Positions 1-7,734 of a DNA stretch of 18,416 bases are shown here, piece after piece (positions within the stretch are counted from its first letter, which is position 1; the number at the start of each line of letters is the position of its first letter). The stretch comes from Clostridia bacterium (lineage in GTDB: Bacteria; Bacillota_A; Clostridia; Oscillospirales; CAG-272), in contig JAFUQY010000023.1 in NCBI GenBank assembly GCA_017472105.1, positions 1-18,416 of the forward strand. The letters are read 5' to 3'. The translations under genes were made by a program, and so were the position numbers. The notes beneath the pieces were generated by a model that saw only the letters and a list, made by a program, of their open reading frames with translations, had not been told where the DNA came from and did not search any database.

Positions 1-456
1 CGTCTCGCCGAGGCACAATGTCCCGTAGAAATTCTTTGCATTGGTGACGAATTTCAGTGCGGGTTCGTAGTCGTGCGCGCTGAGCGGCAGTTCCGTGACC
101 CGGCGTGCATTATTCCGCATCAGCTCGTAATTTTTCCGGTCTTCCTCAGAGCCGGCGTAAACGAGCTCCGAATCCGCAAGAATCGATACGCGCATGTCTT
201 CCCATCTCAGCATCGCGCGGAGTGTCTCCCAGCCGGTGCACCAGATGTCGTACCCGATGCCGCCGAGGATGAAGGTTTTCGCGAGATTCCGCCCCGTCCA
301 GTTCTTCGGAATGAAGAGAATGTCCAGATCGGATTTGTCGTCCGCAGTTCCGTTGAGCGCAGAGCCGTAGACGATCATGAGCGCAATGTCGTCCGCGTAT
401 TTTTCCTTCACTGCGGCGAGGATTGCGTCAAGAACGGCTTTGAGATGGTCAGGCAT
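1..456 (-). CDS. Nucleotidyltransferase-domain protein, partial (C-terminus beyond the window edge)
   Basis: My translation of the minus strand gives 152 codons with no stop before the left edge. Residues 30-47 contain the nucleotidyltransferase signature: a GS pair (YGSALNG, residues 30-36) followed by DLD at 43-45. These are the catalytic GS and DxD elements of the pol-beta-like MNT/kanamycin-nucleotidyltransferase superfamily. The rest (FILGGIGYDIWCTGW and onward) is not a domain I can name. The ATG is preceded by GGAGGA with a short spacer. It overlaps the last 8 nt of radA, so the two genes are probably co-transcribed and translationally coupled. The target of the transferase cannot be told. 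A role in antibiotic modification or in a MNT/HEPN toxin-antitoxin pair is possible, but no partner is visible on this side. The superfamily call is fairly sure; the function is unknown. Confidence 0.72.
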   Translation of the reverse strand, partial: MPDHLKAVLDAILAAVKEKYADDIALMIVYGSALNGTADDKSDLDILFIPKNWTGRNLAKTFILGGIGYDIWCTGWETLRAMLRWEDMRVSILADSELVYAGSEEDRKNYELMRNNARRVTELPLSAHDYEPALKFVTNAKNFYGTLCLGET

Positions 457-1873
457 CGTCTTCCTCCCTGTGTACCGGCTGATTCTGTGCGTTTCCAAGC
501 AGCTTCAGCGCATCGTAAATTCCGGCAAGCGGTATGATTTCCACACCGGACTGCTCGAGAGTTTCTTTATTTTTCAGTGCCGCACGTTTCGGCAGAGCAA
601 TTTTCGTGAATCCGAGACGGAATGCCTCGTTGACGCGCTGTTCAATCGACGCAACTGAGCGGAATTCGCCCGACAGACCGACTTCGCCGAATGCAATCAC
701 ATCATCCGGTACGGGAATATCGCGAAGGGACGAGATCATCGCCAGACAGCAGGCAGCGTCAATCGCAGGCTCGTCCAGCTTCATACCGCCGATGACGTTG
801 AGATACACGTCGCTTGTGGAGAATTTCAGCCCCAGCCGCTTTTCCAGAACCGCGAGGAGCAGGCACATCCGGTTGTAGTCGATGCCGTTTGCAGTGCGCC
901 GGGGAGCAGGGAAGACCGTCGGCGTCACGAGAGCCTGAATTTCCGCGATGAGAGGACGGCTGCCCTCCATGATGCACACAGCACAGCTCCCGCTCACACC
1001 GGACGGACGGCCTTCGAGAAGCATCGCCGAGGGATTTGCGACCTCTTCCAGTCCGGTTTCACACATCTCGAACACGCCGATTTCGTTCGTTGAGCCGAAA
1101 CGGTTCTTGATCGCGCGGACGATGCGGTGCGGCTGACGGCGGTCGCCTTCGAAGGAAATCACGGCGTCAACCATGTGTTCAAGAACCTTCGGACCTGCAA
1201 TGCCGCCTTCCTTGTTCACGTGCCCGACGATGAGAACCGCACATCCGTCGGTCTTTGCCTTGGCGATAATCATGGATGAGCACTCCCGCACCTGTGTCAC
1301 ACTGCCGCTCATGGAAGTCGAAACGTCGGTGTAGATGGTCTGGATGGAGTCCACGATCATGATATCCGGCTTGATTTTGTCGTATTCCGCAAGAATATCG
1401 TTGATGCTGGTCGCGGTGAGGATGTAGAGAAATTCCGCGGAGATTCCGAGCCGATCCGCGCGCATCTTGAGCTGACTGCCGGATTCTTCTCCGGAGACGT
1501 AGAGCACTTTGCACGAATCTCCGACCTGACCGCAGAGCTGCATCAGAAGCGTGGATTTGCCGATGCCCGGTTCGCCCGCAAGCAGAATCACGGAGCCTTC
1601 GACAAGTCCGCCTCCGAGTACGCGGTCAAATTCGCCGATTCCGGTGCTGTGGCGCAGGTACTCCGGCAATTTGAATTCACTGAATTTGGACGCACGTTCA
1701 CGCTCGCCGGTGACGGTGGGACGCGCGGTTGCGTGAGTGGATGCGGTTTTCGCGGGTTGGGTGTAGGTCTCCTCCTCAAAGGAATTCCACGCGCCGCACT
1801 GGGGACACTTGCCGAGCCATTTCGCGCTCTGATAATCGCATGCACTGCATACGTAGACGGTTTTCTGTTTCAT
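449..1873 (-). CDS. radA: DNA repair protein RadA (Sms), RecA-like branch-migration ATPase
   Basis: The 474-residue product matches the usual RadA length of about 455-460 plus a slightly long linker. An N-terminal C4 zinc finger uses C9, C12, C23 and C26. A RecA-type ATPase core follows, with Walker A GEPGIGKST (100-108), Walker B IMIVD (171-175) and the RadA-specific KNRFG motif (256-260). The C-terminal third is the Lon-protease-like domain. RadA is known to drive branch migration and extend recombination intermediates together with RecA in the cytoplasm. I chose the ATG at 1873 because AAGGA lies 7 nt upstream and the product starts MKQKTVYVC, just ahead of the zinc finger. An ATG 21 nt further upstream has no ribosome-binding site and sits next to the -10 box. 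The stop overlaps the start of the nucleotidyltransferase gene. Confidence 0.96.
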   Translation of the reverse strand: MKQKTVYVCSACDYQSAKWLGKCPQCGAWNSFEEETYTQPAKTASTHATARPTVTGERERASKFSEFKLPEYLRHSTGIGEFDRVLGGGLVEGSVILLAGEPGIGKSTLLMQLCGQVGDSCKVLYVSGEESGSQLKMRADRLGISAEFLYILTATSINDILAEYDKIKPDIMIVDSIQTIYTDVSTSMSGSVTQVRECSSMIIAKAKTDGCAVLIVGHVNKEGGIAGPKVLEHMVDAVISFEGDRRQPHRIVRAIKNRFGSTNEIGVFEMCETGLEEVANPSAMLLEGRPSGVSGSCAVCIMEGSRPLIAEIQALVTPTVFPAPRRTANGIDYNRMCLLLAVLEKRLGLKFSTSDVYLNVIGGMKLDEPAIDAACCLAMISSLRDIPVPDDVIAFGEVGLSGEFRSVASIEQRVNEAFRLGFTKIALPKRAALKNKETLEQSGVEIIPLAGIYDALKLLGNAQNQPVHREEDDA

Positions 1874-1903
1874 GGTTTCGTCCTTTTTCTTCATTATACT
1901 TAT

Positions 1904-1932
1904 ATTATACAGCGGAAACGGCGATTTGGCAA
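1904..1932 (-). promoter_or_regulatory. Sigma-A-type promoter of radA
   Basis: On the minus strand, TTGCCA (1927-1932) and TATAAT (1904-1909) are separated by exactly 17 nt. The -35 box begins 7 nt past the stop of the amidase gene. radA therefore has its own promoter and need not be read from the amidase transcript. The predicted transcript starts about 20-25 nt before the radA ATG. Confidence 0.8.
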
Positions 1933-1939
1933 GACCCAA

Positions 1940-2674
1940 TTACGGCGTGCCGCTCACCCACTCCATGGACGCGGCGAAAACCGAGGCGGCGAGCTTCACC
2001 TGATACGCCGGATCGCACAGATTCGCACATTCCGCGGGATTGGAGAGGAATCCGCATTCCACGAGCACCGCCGGTATCTGAATCCGGTCGAGAATGTAGA
2101 TCGCCTGCGTGGCTTCCTTGATTTCGCGTTCGTTTTCCGGCATCAGATACTTGCGCGCGTAGGTCTGAATCAGCCGTGCGGCGTTTTCCGAACCGGCGGC
2201 GTTGGGCGTGTAGTACACCTGCAAACCCTTGTATTTCTCCTGCGGGAATTTGTTCATGTGAATCCCGACGAAGAGGGACGCACCCGATTCCTCCGCCATC
2301 CGCAGACGGTTTCGCAGATCGTAGGTTTTCTTTTTGCCTGCGTAATCCTCGAGATCGTCGTACGCGTCGTACAGGAGAAGGTCGGAATTGCGCGTGAGCT
2401 GAACGTTCTGACCGAAGATGGTGCAGATGTCGGCGAGATTGCGCGAAACGGTCAGATTCAGATCCTTCTCAAGGATGTTCCCGACCGATGCGCCGCCGTC
2501 CTCTCCGCCATGTCCCGGGTCGATCAGAAGTACCGGGGAAGGGGATTCGGTTGACGCCTGCGCGATCTCCGGGACGGTGTACTCCACGGCGGCATGCCCG
2601 AGAATCATGCAGGCGGACGTGAAGAGAAAAGCGAAAAGAACGTAGTTGACAGCGGTGCGTGCGGGCAGTTTCAT
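1940..2674 (-). CDS. N-acetylmuramoyl-L-alanine amidase (Amidase_3), CwlD-like
   Basis: This 244-residue protein has an N-terminal hydrophobic segment (about 9-30) that acts as a membrane anchor or signal. An Amidase_3 zinc hydrolase domain fills the rest. Visible key residues are H55 in IDPGHGGEDGG, E69 in LEKDLNL, H139 in VGIHMNKF (zinc ligands) and catalytic E206 in VECGFLSN. The family cleaves the bond between N-acetylmuramic acid and the stem peptide outside the membrane. Size, single domain and anchor match CwlD of spore formers, which acts in muramic-delta-lactam formation of spore cortex. I see nothing here that proves a sporulation role, so a vegetative cell-wall amidase remains possible. 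The ATG at 2674 follows a GGAGG with a 5-nt spacer. The gene is divergent from the sigma-factor operon. Confidence 0.9.
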   Translation of the reverse strand: MKLPARTAVNYVLFAFLFTSACMILGHAAVEYTVPEIAQASTESPSPVLLIDPGHGGEDGGASVGNILEKDLNLTVSRNLADICTIFGQNVQLTRNSDLLLYDAYDDLEDYAGKKKTYDLRNRLRMAEESGASLFVGIHMNKFPQEKYKGLQVYYTPNAAGSENAARLIQTYARKYLMPENEREIKEATQAIYILDRIQIPAVLVECGFLSNPAECANLCDPAYQVKLAASVFAASMEWVSGTP

Positions 2675-2698
2675 AGGCTCCTCCGGGGTTTTTGATGC

Positions 2699-2704
2699 AG
2701 TATA
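2699..2704 (-). promoter_or_regulatory. Possible -10 box for the amidase gene
   Basis: TATACT lies on the minus strand about 25 nt before the amidase ATG. No convincing -35 or extended -10 accompanies it, so this is tentative. Confidence 0.3.
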
Positions 2705-2724
2705 TGCGGTTGAGAAGAGATTTA

Positions 2725-2733
2725 TGGTATAAT
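2725..2733 (+). promoter_or_regulatory. Extended -10 promoter of the sigma/anti-sigma operon
   Basis: TGGTATAAT on the plus strand is a perfect extended -10 (TGn plus TATAAT). The -35 region is poor, as is common for extended -10 promoters. The resulting leader of about 85 nt contains a 6-bp hairpin (CTGTAT/ATACAG, 2775-2790) and a 10-bp palindrome GAACCGGTTC (2790-2799) before the ribosome-binding site. Confidence 0.6.
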
Positions 2734-2824
2734 AGAAAAAATGATTCCGATCTGGGACAAAACGTGCTTTCCGTCTGTATTGTTATACAGAACCGGTTCA
2801 AAACAAAATAAAGGACGTGACGCC

Positions 2825-3298
2825 ATGAGTGATTATCAGGAGGTTTATACGCGTAATGCTCCGCGGGTGTACCGATTGTGCTATTCCCGATTAGGCAACC
2901 GTGAAGATGCGGAGGACGCGGTGCAGAATGTTTTTGTGCGTTGGCTGAAAAACGGAACGCAGTTTGAGACAGCGGAGCATGAGAAAGCGTATTTTCTGCG
3001 TGCGGCAAGCAATGAATGCATCAATGTGCGCTCCAGTTTCTGGAGAACAAAGCGCGTGGATTTCGAGGATATTCCCGAGCCGTCGTCGGATGACAGCATG
3101 CCGGAAGAACCCGGCGCGATTCTCAGGAGCATTCCGGCAAAATATCGGGAAGTGCTGTATTTATTCTATTACGAGGAGCTGTCATCGGAGGAAATTGCCG
3201 AAACGCTGTCCCGGAACCACAGCACCGTACGGACACAGCTGCAAAGAGGACGCGAGCTCCTGAAAAAAGCTCTGGAAAAATCGAATGAGGAGGATTGA
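2825..3298 (+). CDS. ECF-type RNA polymerase sigma factor
   Basis: A 157-residue sigma-70 family protein of the extracytoplasmic-function group. Region 2 occupies about residues 5-75 (LGNREDAEDAVQNVFVRW is the core-binding/-10 recognition part). An acidic linker follows (80-98). Region 4 covers about 99-150, with an HTH around SSEEIAETLSRNHSTVRTQL. I chose the ATG at 2825 because AAAGGA lies 9 nt upstream and it gives a standard ECF start (MSDYQEVY). An in-frame ATG at 2741 would add 28 unlikely residues and sits at the transcription start region. The next gene begins 1 nt after the stop and encodes a membrane protein, the usual sigma/anti-sigma arrangement. The regulon is unknown. No clear ECF self-promoter is visible upstream; a housekeeping extended -10 is. 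Confidence 0.92.
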   Translation: MSDYQEVYTRNAPRVYRLCYSRLGNREDAEDAVQNVFVRWLKNGTQFETAEHEKAYFLRAASNECINVRSSFWRTKRVDFEDIPEPSSDDSMPEEPGAILRSIPAKYREVLYLFYYEELSSEEIAETLSRNHSTVRTQLQRGRELLKKALEKSNEED

Positions 3299-3299
3299 A

Positions 3300-4652
3300 A
3301 TGAAGAACGAAAAGGAGCAGTTCAGAAATTTGTTTGGTGCATTGTCTCCGGATGCGGAACAGCTTGAGCGGATGGAAAAATGTATTGTTCAGGAAAACAA
3401 CACGCAGAAACGTCACCGTATCCGACCGGCGGCTCTGATTGCGGCTGTTGTACTGATTGGGGCGGGAATCACTGCGGTATCTGCGGCTCCGGCTCTCAGT
3501 CGGTACTTCTTCCCGGATGCGGGAGTTGTCGAGCTTGATGATGAAGCAGAACCGCTCTATCTGATGCTGGACGCAGATACCGGAACAGACGCGGATTTCC
3601 GGATCCAGTATGGGTACTGGTATGACAGTACGGCGCAGTTCTGGATTGAATCGCAGATCCGGTACGAAGAAACCGATGCCGGGATTCTGATGCCTGATGC
3701 GGCGGGATCGGTGGAGCTTCTGCTGGTTGCGAATGACTCGGACGGAGAACTGCGGCAGCAATACCGGATTACGGTAGAGGATGTTTCTGCCGAAGACGCC
3801 ATGAACGGCGTAGTGTTTGCCGGCAGAACTGTGCAGTTTAATCAGGTTCCGGCGCAGTACCATCCCTATATCGCGGAGAACAACGGCATTCGTCTCACCC
3901 TGATTCCGCTGACACAGGACATGACCGCCTTTGCAGCGGAAGCGGAATATGTGAACGGGAACGGAAAGGTGAATCTGTCCGATCATTATTCGTACTACAT
4001 GGACAGCTATGCCGCAGTGAATGCACCGTCCATGGTTCTGGTATCGGAGGACAGCTGTGAATACGTATTGTCGGAAATCGGGGACAGCGATATTTTCGTC
4101 CTCGAAGAAAAGCCGTCCTCTCCCATCACAGGATTCCGTTCGGATGCTTTGACGTTCACTTCCGGCGCATCGGACAGCGTAACCGTTTCGGTTGAAGTTC
4201 CTGCTGACGGAGAAGCCGCCGTGCTTGATCTGGAATTCCTCTTCCCGGATCAGGCTGCATCGGGCAGAATTCATGCGGTAGGTCACAACAACCCCATATC
4301 GGATACGGAGATCATTGATCGTGAGACGGAATTCCCGATGGGATATCTCTCGGTTATCACAGATGTGACGGATCGTAACGGAATCCGGTACTGGTACAGT
4401 GTACACTATACGGAGGAGTTTGAAATACATATGTCGCATTACTACGAAAATGTTGTAAAATCTCCCTACGATCGAGTCATACCGGTGGCGCCGATGTCGC
4501 CGAAAACCCGCGTCAGCCTGGACGAACTTGAGAATCAGATGCACTATACATTCCACTACATTTCCGACAGATCGGATACCGTGGAACTGGTGGTTGACGG
4601 TTATACCGCACTGACTCAGGAAAGCTGGAAAATTGATTTTACGGCTGAATAA
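3300..4652 (+). CDS. Single-pass membrane protein, probable anti-sigma factor with large ectodomain
   Basis: The 450-residue product has a short charged cytoplasmic N-terminus (1-43). One membrane segment follows (about 44-63, AALIAAVVLIGAGITAVSAA). About 385 extracytoplasmic residues then follow, rich in Asp, Glu, Tyr and beta-type sequence. Clostridial ECF sigma factors often have a downstream partner of this layout, whose N-terminus holds the sigma factor while the ectodomain senses a signal. I do not recognise the ectodomain, and no zinc-binding HxxxCxxC anti-sigma motif is present. The start at 3300 is preferred over ATG 3285 because GAGGAGG is spaced 6 nt from it; that ribosome-binding site lies in the last codons of the sigma gene. 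The function is inferred from position and topology. Confidence 0.75.
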   Translation: MKNEKEQFRNLFGALSPDAEQLERMEKCIVQENNTQKRHRIRPAALIAAVVLIGAGITAVSAAPALSRYFFPDAGVVELDDEAEPLYLMLDADTGTDADFRIQYGYWYDSTAQFWIESQIRYEETDAGILMPDAAGSVELLLVANDSDGELRQQYRITVEDVSAEDAMNGVVFAGRTVQFNQVPAQYHPYIAENNGIRLTLIPLTQDMTAFAAEAEYVNGNGKVNLSDHYSYYMDSYAAVNAPSMVLVSEDSCEYVLSEIGDSDIFVLEEKPSSPITGFRSDALTFTSGASDSVTVSVEVPADGEAAVLDLEFLFPDQAASGRIHAVGHNNPISDTEIIDRETEFPMGYLSVITDVTDRNGIRYWYSVHYTEEFEIHMSHYYENVVKSPYDRVIPVAPMSPKTRVSLDELENQMHYTFHYISDRSDTVELVVDGYTALTQESWKIDFTAE

Positions 4653-4656
4653 CATA

Positions 4657-4694
4657 AAAAAGAGAGAACTCATTCTGCATGAATTCTCTCTTTT
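4657..4694. terminator. Bidirectional terminator between the anti-sigma and AraC-type genes
   Basis: An 11-bp perfect inverted repeat, AAAAGAGAGAA (4658-4668) and TTCTCTCTTTT (4684-4694), flanks a 15-nt loop. It has A-rich sequence on the left and T-rich sequence on the right, so it can end transcripts from both converging genes. It starts 5 nt after the anti-sigma stop codon and ends 5 nt before the AraC-type stop. Confidence 0.8.
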
Positions 4695-4698
4695 GCTT

Positions 4699-5571
4699 TC
4701 ACTTCCGCTCCACCGGAATCCACACCTCATAATACCGCTGCTTCTGCCGGATGTCGTGATCCGTCCAGAGATGCAGGATCTCGACGGCGAGGTCGGATTT
4801 CTGACGGTATCCCGACGACGGCAGCCATGAGTCGAAGATCAGCCCGAACAGCTTCGGAAATTCCTCCCATGCGACTCCGCCGGGTTCTGTCCGGAATGCG
4901 GCATATGTTCCCGCGGACAGGGTGAATGTCTCCGCCGGTGCGCCTTCCCGGATGGTGTGCCGTGCGATCATGTACCTGCCGCCCTGCCAGATGCCGTACC
5001 AGACGCCGTCGAATGCGGTGCTTCCGGGTTCATTCCACCTTCCGCCGCAGAGCTGTCCCGGGACGTCGTCGTAGTTGTCCGCCCACATGCTGTGCCGCAG
5101 TTCCTCGCGGTTCCGGTATCCCTGTCCGTCGTACGGATTCGAGATGCCGAAAAGTTTGGTTTCTTCCAGTTCAATCAGTCTGAAATCCATGTCTTCTGCT
5201 CCTTTGATTGTGATGTGGAAGGAAACAGGGGGACACAGCTTCAATGGACCGCCGTTTTTCCGGCAGAGTGACGGCGTGATTCCATGCTGACGCGCGAATG
5301 CACGGGAAAACGCCGCCGCGCTGTCGTAGCCGTATTTCACGGCAATGTCGACGACGGGAGCCCTGCTGTTCAGAAGCTCCTCAGCCGCGAGGGTCAGTCT
5401 GCGCCGCCGGATGTATTCATTCAGCGTCATCCCGGTCATGTAGCTGAAAAAACGCTGGAAGCTGTCCGTGGTGACGCACGCGATTTTCGCCGCTTCATCG
5501 GGATCGAATTCTGCGCACAAATTTGCCTCGATGTATGCGGCCGCGTCGTTCAGCTGTTTGAGTATGTTCAT
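4699..5571 (-). CDS. AraC-family transcriptional regulator with C-terminal GyrI-like effector domain
   Basis: A 290-residue cytoplasmic regulator. The AraC/XylS DNA-binding domain is N-terminal (about 8-105). Its two HTH units are visible around DPDEAAKIACVTTDSFQRFF and VVDIAVKYGYDSAAAFSRAF, ending in the usual GITPS. Residues about 120-290 resemble the AraC-effector-binding/GyrI-like domain (FRLIELEETKLFGI at its start), the Rob/SoxS-with-sensor layout that binds small hydrophobic or amphipathic molecules. I chose the ATG at 5571 because GGAGGTG precedes it by 6 nt; the frame stays open further upstream but without a ribosome-binding site. The glycosidase gene lies 70 bp upstream on the same strand. 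Whether it is a target is unknown. Confidence 0.9.
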   Translation of the reverse strand: MNILKQLNDAAAYIEANLCAEFDPDEAAKIACVTTDSFQRFFSYMTGMTLNEYIRRRRLTLAAEELLNSRAPVVDIAVKYGYDSAAAFSRAFARQHGITPSLCRKNGGPLKLCPPVSFHITIKGAEDMDFRLIELEETKLFGISNPYDGQGYRNREELRHSMWADNYDDVPGQLCGGRWNEPGSTAFDGVWYGIWQGGRYMIARHTIREGAPAETFTLSAGTYAAFRTEPGGVAWEEFPKLFGLIFDSWLPSSGYRQKSDLAVEILHLWTDHDIRQKQRYYEVWIPVERK

Positions 5572-5590
5572 CTGCTTCACCTCCGGACAC

Positions 5591-5599
5591 AGTATATCA
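5591..5599 (-). promoter_or_regulatory. Extended -10 promoter of the AraC-type regulator gene
   Basis: TGATATACT on the minus strand reads as TGn followed by TATACT, about 20 nt upstream of the ATG. The -35 region is weak. Confidence 0.5.
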
Positions 5600-5641
5600 G
5601 AATCATGCGCGCGATGACTGACTTTTTCCGTGCAGGATCGG

Positions 5642-6838
5642 TCAGCCGCGGTATGTGATGGTAACTTCGCCGTTTTCCATGAGCACATCCGCGGTTCTTC
5701 CGAAGACGGGAAGTCCGGTCAGCGATGCCGATGTCATGCCTTCGGGCAGGTTCGGATTTGCGGTGACAGTCTTCGATTCACAGTCGTAGGTGATGCCCAT
5801 CATGCCGAAGACGAACGCGCCGACGCACGCGAAGGAAACCTCCGGATATTCACGCCGCTTCAGCTTGGGAGAAGTGTAGTGACGGAGCCAGTGTTCACCG
5901 CGCTCGGGCTGGTTGTGGCGGTAGAAAATCTCCGCGAGATGGGAGCCGACCTCGACGTTGATCGCATTCGCAAGACCGCGCTGATGGAGCTTGTCAAGGG
6001 TGATGGAGAGCTTTTCCGGATCGTGCGTCGCATGGAAATAGGGCACACATTCCACAGCGATGTGCGAAATATCACCGAGGGAGCCGTCTTTTCTCTTGGT
6101 GAAGTGATAGCGTCCCTGCTCACCGTCCCACCAGCGGTCGATTTCGGAGAGGATTTTATCGCCCCATTCGCGGTAATACGCTCCGTCCGCGCCGTTCAGC
6201 TCACGGATTTCGGCATACGCGAACATTGCGGCAGACTGTGCGGCAAGCAGATCGAGCATCTGAGCCGAACCGCCGCCTTCGCTTTCTTCATAGGACGGAA
6301 TACCGCGTCTTGTACCGGAGCCTTCGGGGATGCCGTCGCCGTTTTTGTCCCATGTTTCGATGTACTGCTTCATGGTCAGCTCATAAAAGTGCAGGAAATC
6401 CTCGCTTTCGATGTAATCCCGGTCGCCGGTCAGCCTGTACATTCTGAGACAGCATGCGAGCAGGTCGAAATTCGCGGGAAGATTGTACCAGAAATCCGTG
6501 TCGGAGGTGTAGTCAACCGGTGCGGGACGGTAGTGCTTGTCGATTTCCCAGAAGCAGCAGTAGTCACGGCTCGCGGCGATGGACTGCACAAACCGCAGGA
6601 GCATGTTCTTCGTGTACTGCTCCAGACCGAGCGCATGGGCACCGTTTGCCTGATGACACACATCGCGGATGCAGAACGCGTCACGGCCAGGAAGTGCGGC
6701 TTCGTACCACGGACCGACGAGATCCTGACGTTCGCCGGACTTCGGATGTACATAATAAAGTGCCTGCTGTTTCGCCCAGTCAAAGCCGGCATTCAGTGCT
6801 TCGTCGGGGCAGCGGAATTGGATGGATCCGATATTCAT
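5642..6838 (-). CDS. Six-hairpin glycosidase-type protein, putative glycoside hydrolase
   Basis: A 398-residue protein without a signal peptide, so probably cytoplasmic. Trp-, Tyr- and Asp-rich helices and the elements GRDAFCIRDVCHQ (51-63), WDKNGDGIPEGSG (163-175) and PEVSFACVGAFVFGMMGI (332-349) suggest an (alpha/alpha)6-barrel of the six-hairpin glycosidase superfamily (GH78/GH95/GH63-like). The C-terminal 40 residues look like the beta-sheet cap seen after such barrels. I cannot assign a GH family or a substrate. Acidic candidates for catalysis are D59, D165, D167 and E172. ATG 6838 has AAAGGA 8 nt upstream; an in-frame TTG at 6844 is too close to it. No promoter of its own is obvious. 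It lies after the terminator of the ABC module and before the AraC-type gene, so it may be a small separate unit. Confidence 0.6.
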   Translation of the reverse strand: MNIGSIQFRCPDEALNAGFDWAKQQALYYVHPKSGERQDLVGPWYEAALPGRDAFCIRDVCHQANGAHALGLEQYTKNMLLRFVQSIAASRDYCCFWEIDKHYRPAPVDYTSDTDFWYNLPANFDLLACCLRMYRLTGDRDYIESEDFLHFYELTMKQYIETWDKNGDGIPEGSGTRRGIPSYEESEGGGSAQMLDLLAAQSAAMFAYAEIRELNGADGAYYREWGDKILSEIDRWWDGEQGRYHFTKRKDGSLGDISHIAVECVPYFHATHDPEKLSITLDKLHQRGLANAINVEVGSHLAEIFYRHNQPERGEHWLRHYTSPKLKRREYPEVSFACVGAFVFGMMGITYDCESKTVTANPNLPEGMTSASLTGLPVFGRTADVLMENGEVTITYRG

Positions 6839-6875
6839 AAACAAAATCCTTTCGTGCGATGCTCAAAGATAAAGG

Positions 6876-6912
6876 AAAAAGGAATTCCCCGGAGTGCGAA
6901 GAATTCCTTTTT
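6876..6912 (-). terminator. Terminator after the ABC ATPase gene
   Basis: A perfect 12-bp inverted repeat, AAAAAGGAATTC (6876-6887) and GAATTCCTTTTT (6901-6912), surrounds a 13-nt loop. Read on the minus strand it ends in a T-rich tract and lies 14 nt after the ATPase stop. It separates the ABC module from the glycosidase gene. Confidence 0.75.
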
Positions 6913-6925
6913 GGATGAACGGAAA

Positions 6926-7657
6926 TTAATAGGAGGTAACGGTCTTCTTGGTGCCGCCGATGTAGTCACGGTGGAGGGTGAGAATACCGTTGTCCATGCG
7001 GAAGATACGGTCTGCGTGGTCAGCGATTGCAAGGTCGTGGGTAACCATGATGAGGGTCTGACCCATTTCTTCTCTGGTCTTGAGAAGGAGCTTGAGAACT
7101 TCATCCGCGTTGTTGCGGTCGAGGTTACCGGTAGGTTCGTCGGCGAAGAGGATATCGGGCATGTTAATCATTGCACGCGCGATTGCAACTCTCTGCTGCT
7201 GACCGCCGGAAAGCTCGGAGGGAAGGTGGTTCAGACGTTCGGTGAGCTGGAGGGTTTCCACCAGACGGCGGAGGGTTTCCTGATAGGAGAGCTCGGACTT
7301 GTTGCACATCATGGTGGGGATGAGGATGTTTTCCAGAGCGGTGAACTGAGGAATCAGGTTGTGTCTCTGGAATACGAAGCCCATGTTCATACCGCGGAAG
7401 CGGCTGAGCTCGTCGGCGGACATCTTGGTGATATCCTGACCGCGGATCATAACGCGTCCGGCGTCACAGGAGTCCAGACCTGCACAGATGTGGAGGAAGG
7501 TGGACTTACCGGAACCGGAAGTACCGATGATAGCGACGAATTCGCCGGGTTCTACTTTGATGCTTGCGCGGTTAACAGCGGTGATGACCGTGTCGTACTG
7601 CTTATACTGCTTGATAACGCTTTCGGTTTGCAGCATGTATTCAATGGTATCTGCCAT
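6926..7657 (-). CDS. ABC transporter ATP-binding protein, LolD/MacB type
   Basis: A 243-residue nucleotide-binding subunit with every expected motif: Walker A GTSGSGKS (45-52), Q-loop Q97, signature LSGGQ (149-153), Walker B ILFADE (169-174) followed by PTGNLD, and the H-loop H207. The PTGNLD form and its FtsX-type partner place it in the MacB/LolD/FtsE-like group. Those transporters usually act by mechanotransmission at the membrane and export lipids, peptides or antibiotics. It is encoded 77 bp after the permease and would be co-transcribed with it. The ATG at 7657 has AAGGT 9 nt upstream. The substrate is unknown; Bacillota relatives include bacitracin/lantibiotic-resistance exporters, but no sensor kinase is adjacent. 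Confidence 0.94.
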   Translation of the reverse strand: MADTIEYMLQTESVIKQYKQYDTVITAVNRASIKVEPGEFVAIIGTSGSGKSTFLHICAGLDSCDAGRVMIRGQDITKMSADELSRFRGMNMGFVFQRHNLIPQFTALENILIPTMMCNKSELSYQETLRRLVETLQLTERLNHLPSELSGGQQQRVAIARAMINMPDILFADEPTGNLDRNNADEVLKLLLKTREEMGQTLIMVTHDLAIADHADRIFRMDNGILTLHRDYIGGTKKTVTSY

Positions 7658-7670
7658 TTTATATTACCTT

Positions 7671-7687
7671 AGCTGTGGGAAACAGCC
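7671..7687 (-). other. Small intercistronic hairpin between permease and ATPase
   Basis: AGCTGT (7671-7676) and ACAGCC (7682-7687) can form a 6-bp stem (one G-U pair) with a 5-nt loop in the mRNA, just before the ATPase ribosome-binding site. There is no T-tract, so it is not a terminator. It could set the ATPase/permease ratio. Confidence 0.35.
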
Positions 7688-7734
7688 GGATCCTTTCTCA
7701 AATCAATAAGTATTTCCTTGGGTTTCTGTAAAAA

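Noticed and set aside
2755..2780. ECF-type self-promoter (GGGACA and CGTC) before the sigma gene
   Set aside because: The spacing is about 13 nt, shorter than the usual 15-16, and the -35 match is poor. The extended -10 at 2725-2733 is more convincing.
2741..2824. Longer sigma factor starting at ATG 2741
   Set aside because: There is no ribosome-binding site, the start would sit at about the transcription start point, and the extra 28 residues do not resemble an ECF N-terminus.
3123..4730. A 535-codon open frame on the minus strand
   Set aside because: It is antisense to the sigma and anti-sigma genes, is rich in Arg and His, and crosses the convergent terminator.
5572..5688. N-terminal extension of the AraC-type regulator
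   Set aside because: The frame is open for 39 more codons, but it runs through the likely promoter and lacks a ribosome-binding site. The ATG at 5571 has a strong one.
5630..7672. A 680-codon open frame on the plus strand
   Set aside because: It runs antisense across two well-supported minus-strand genes (glycosidase and ABC ATPase) and through the terminator between them. It has no recognisable domain and no ribosome-binding site.
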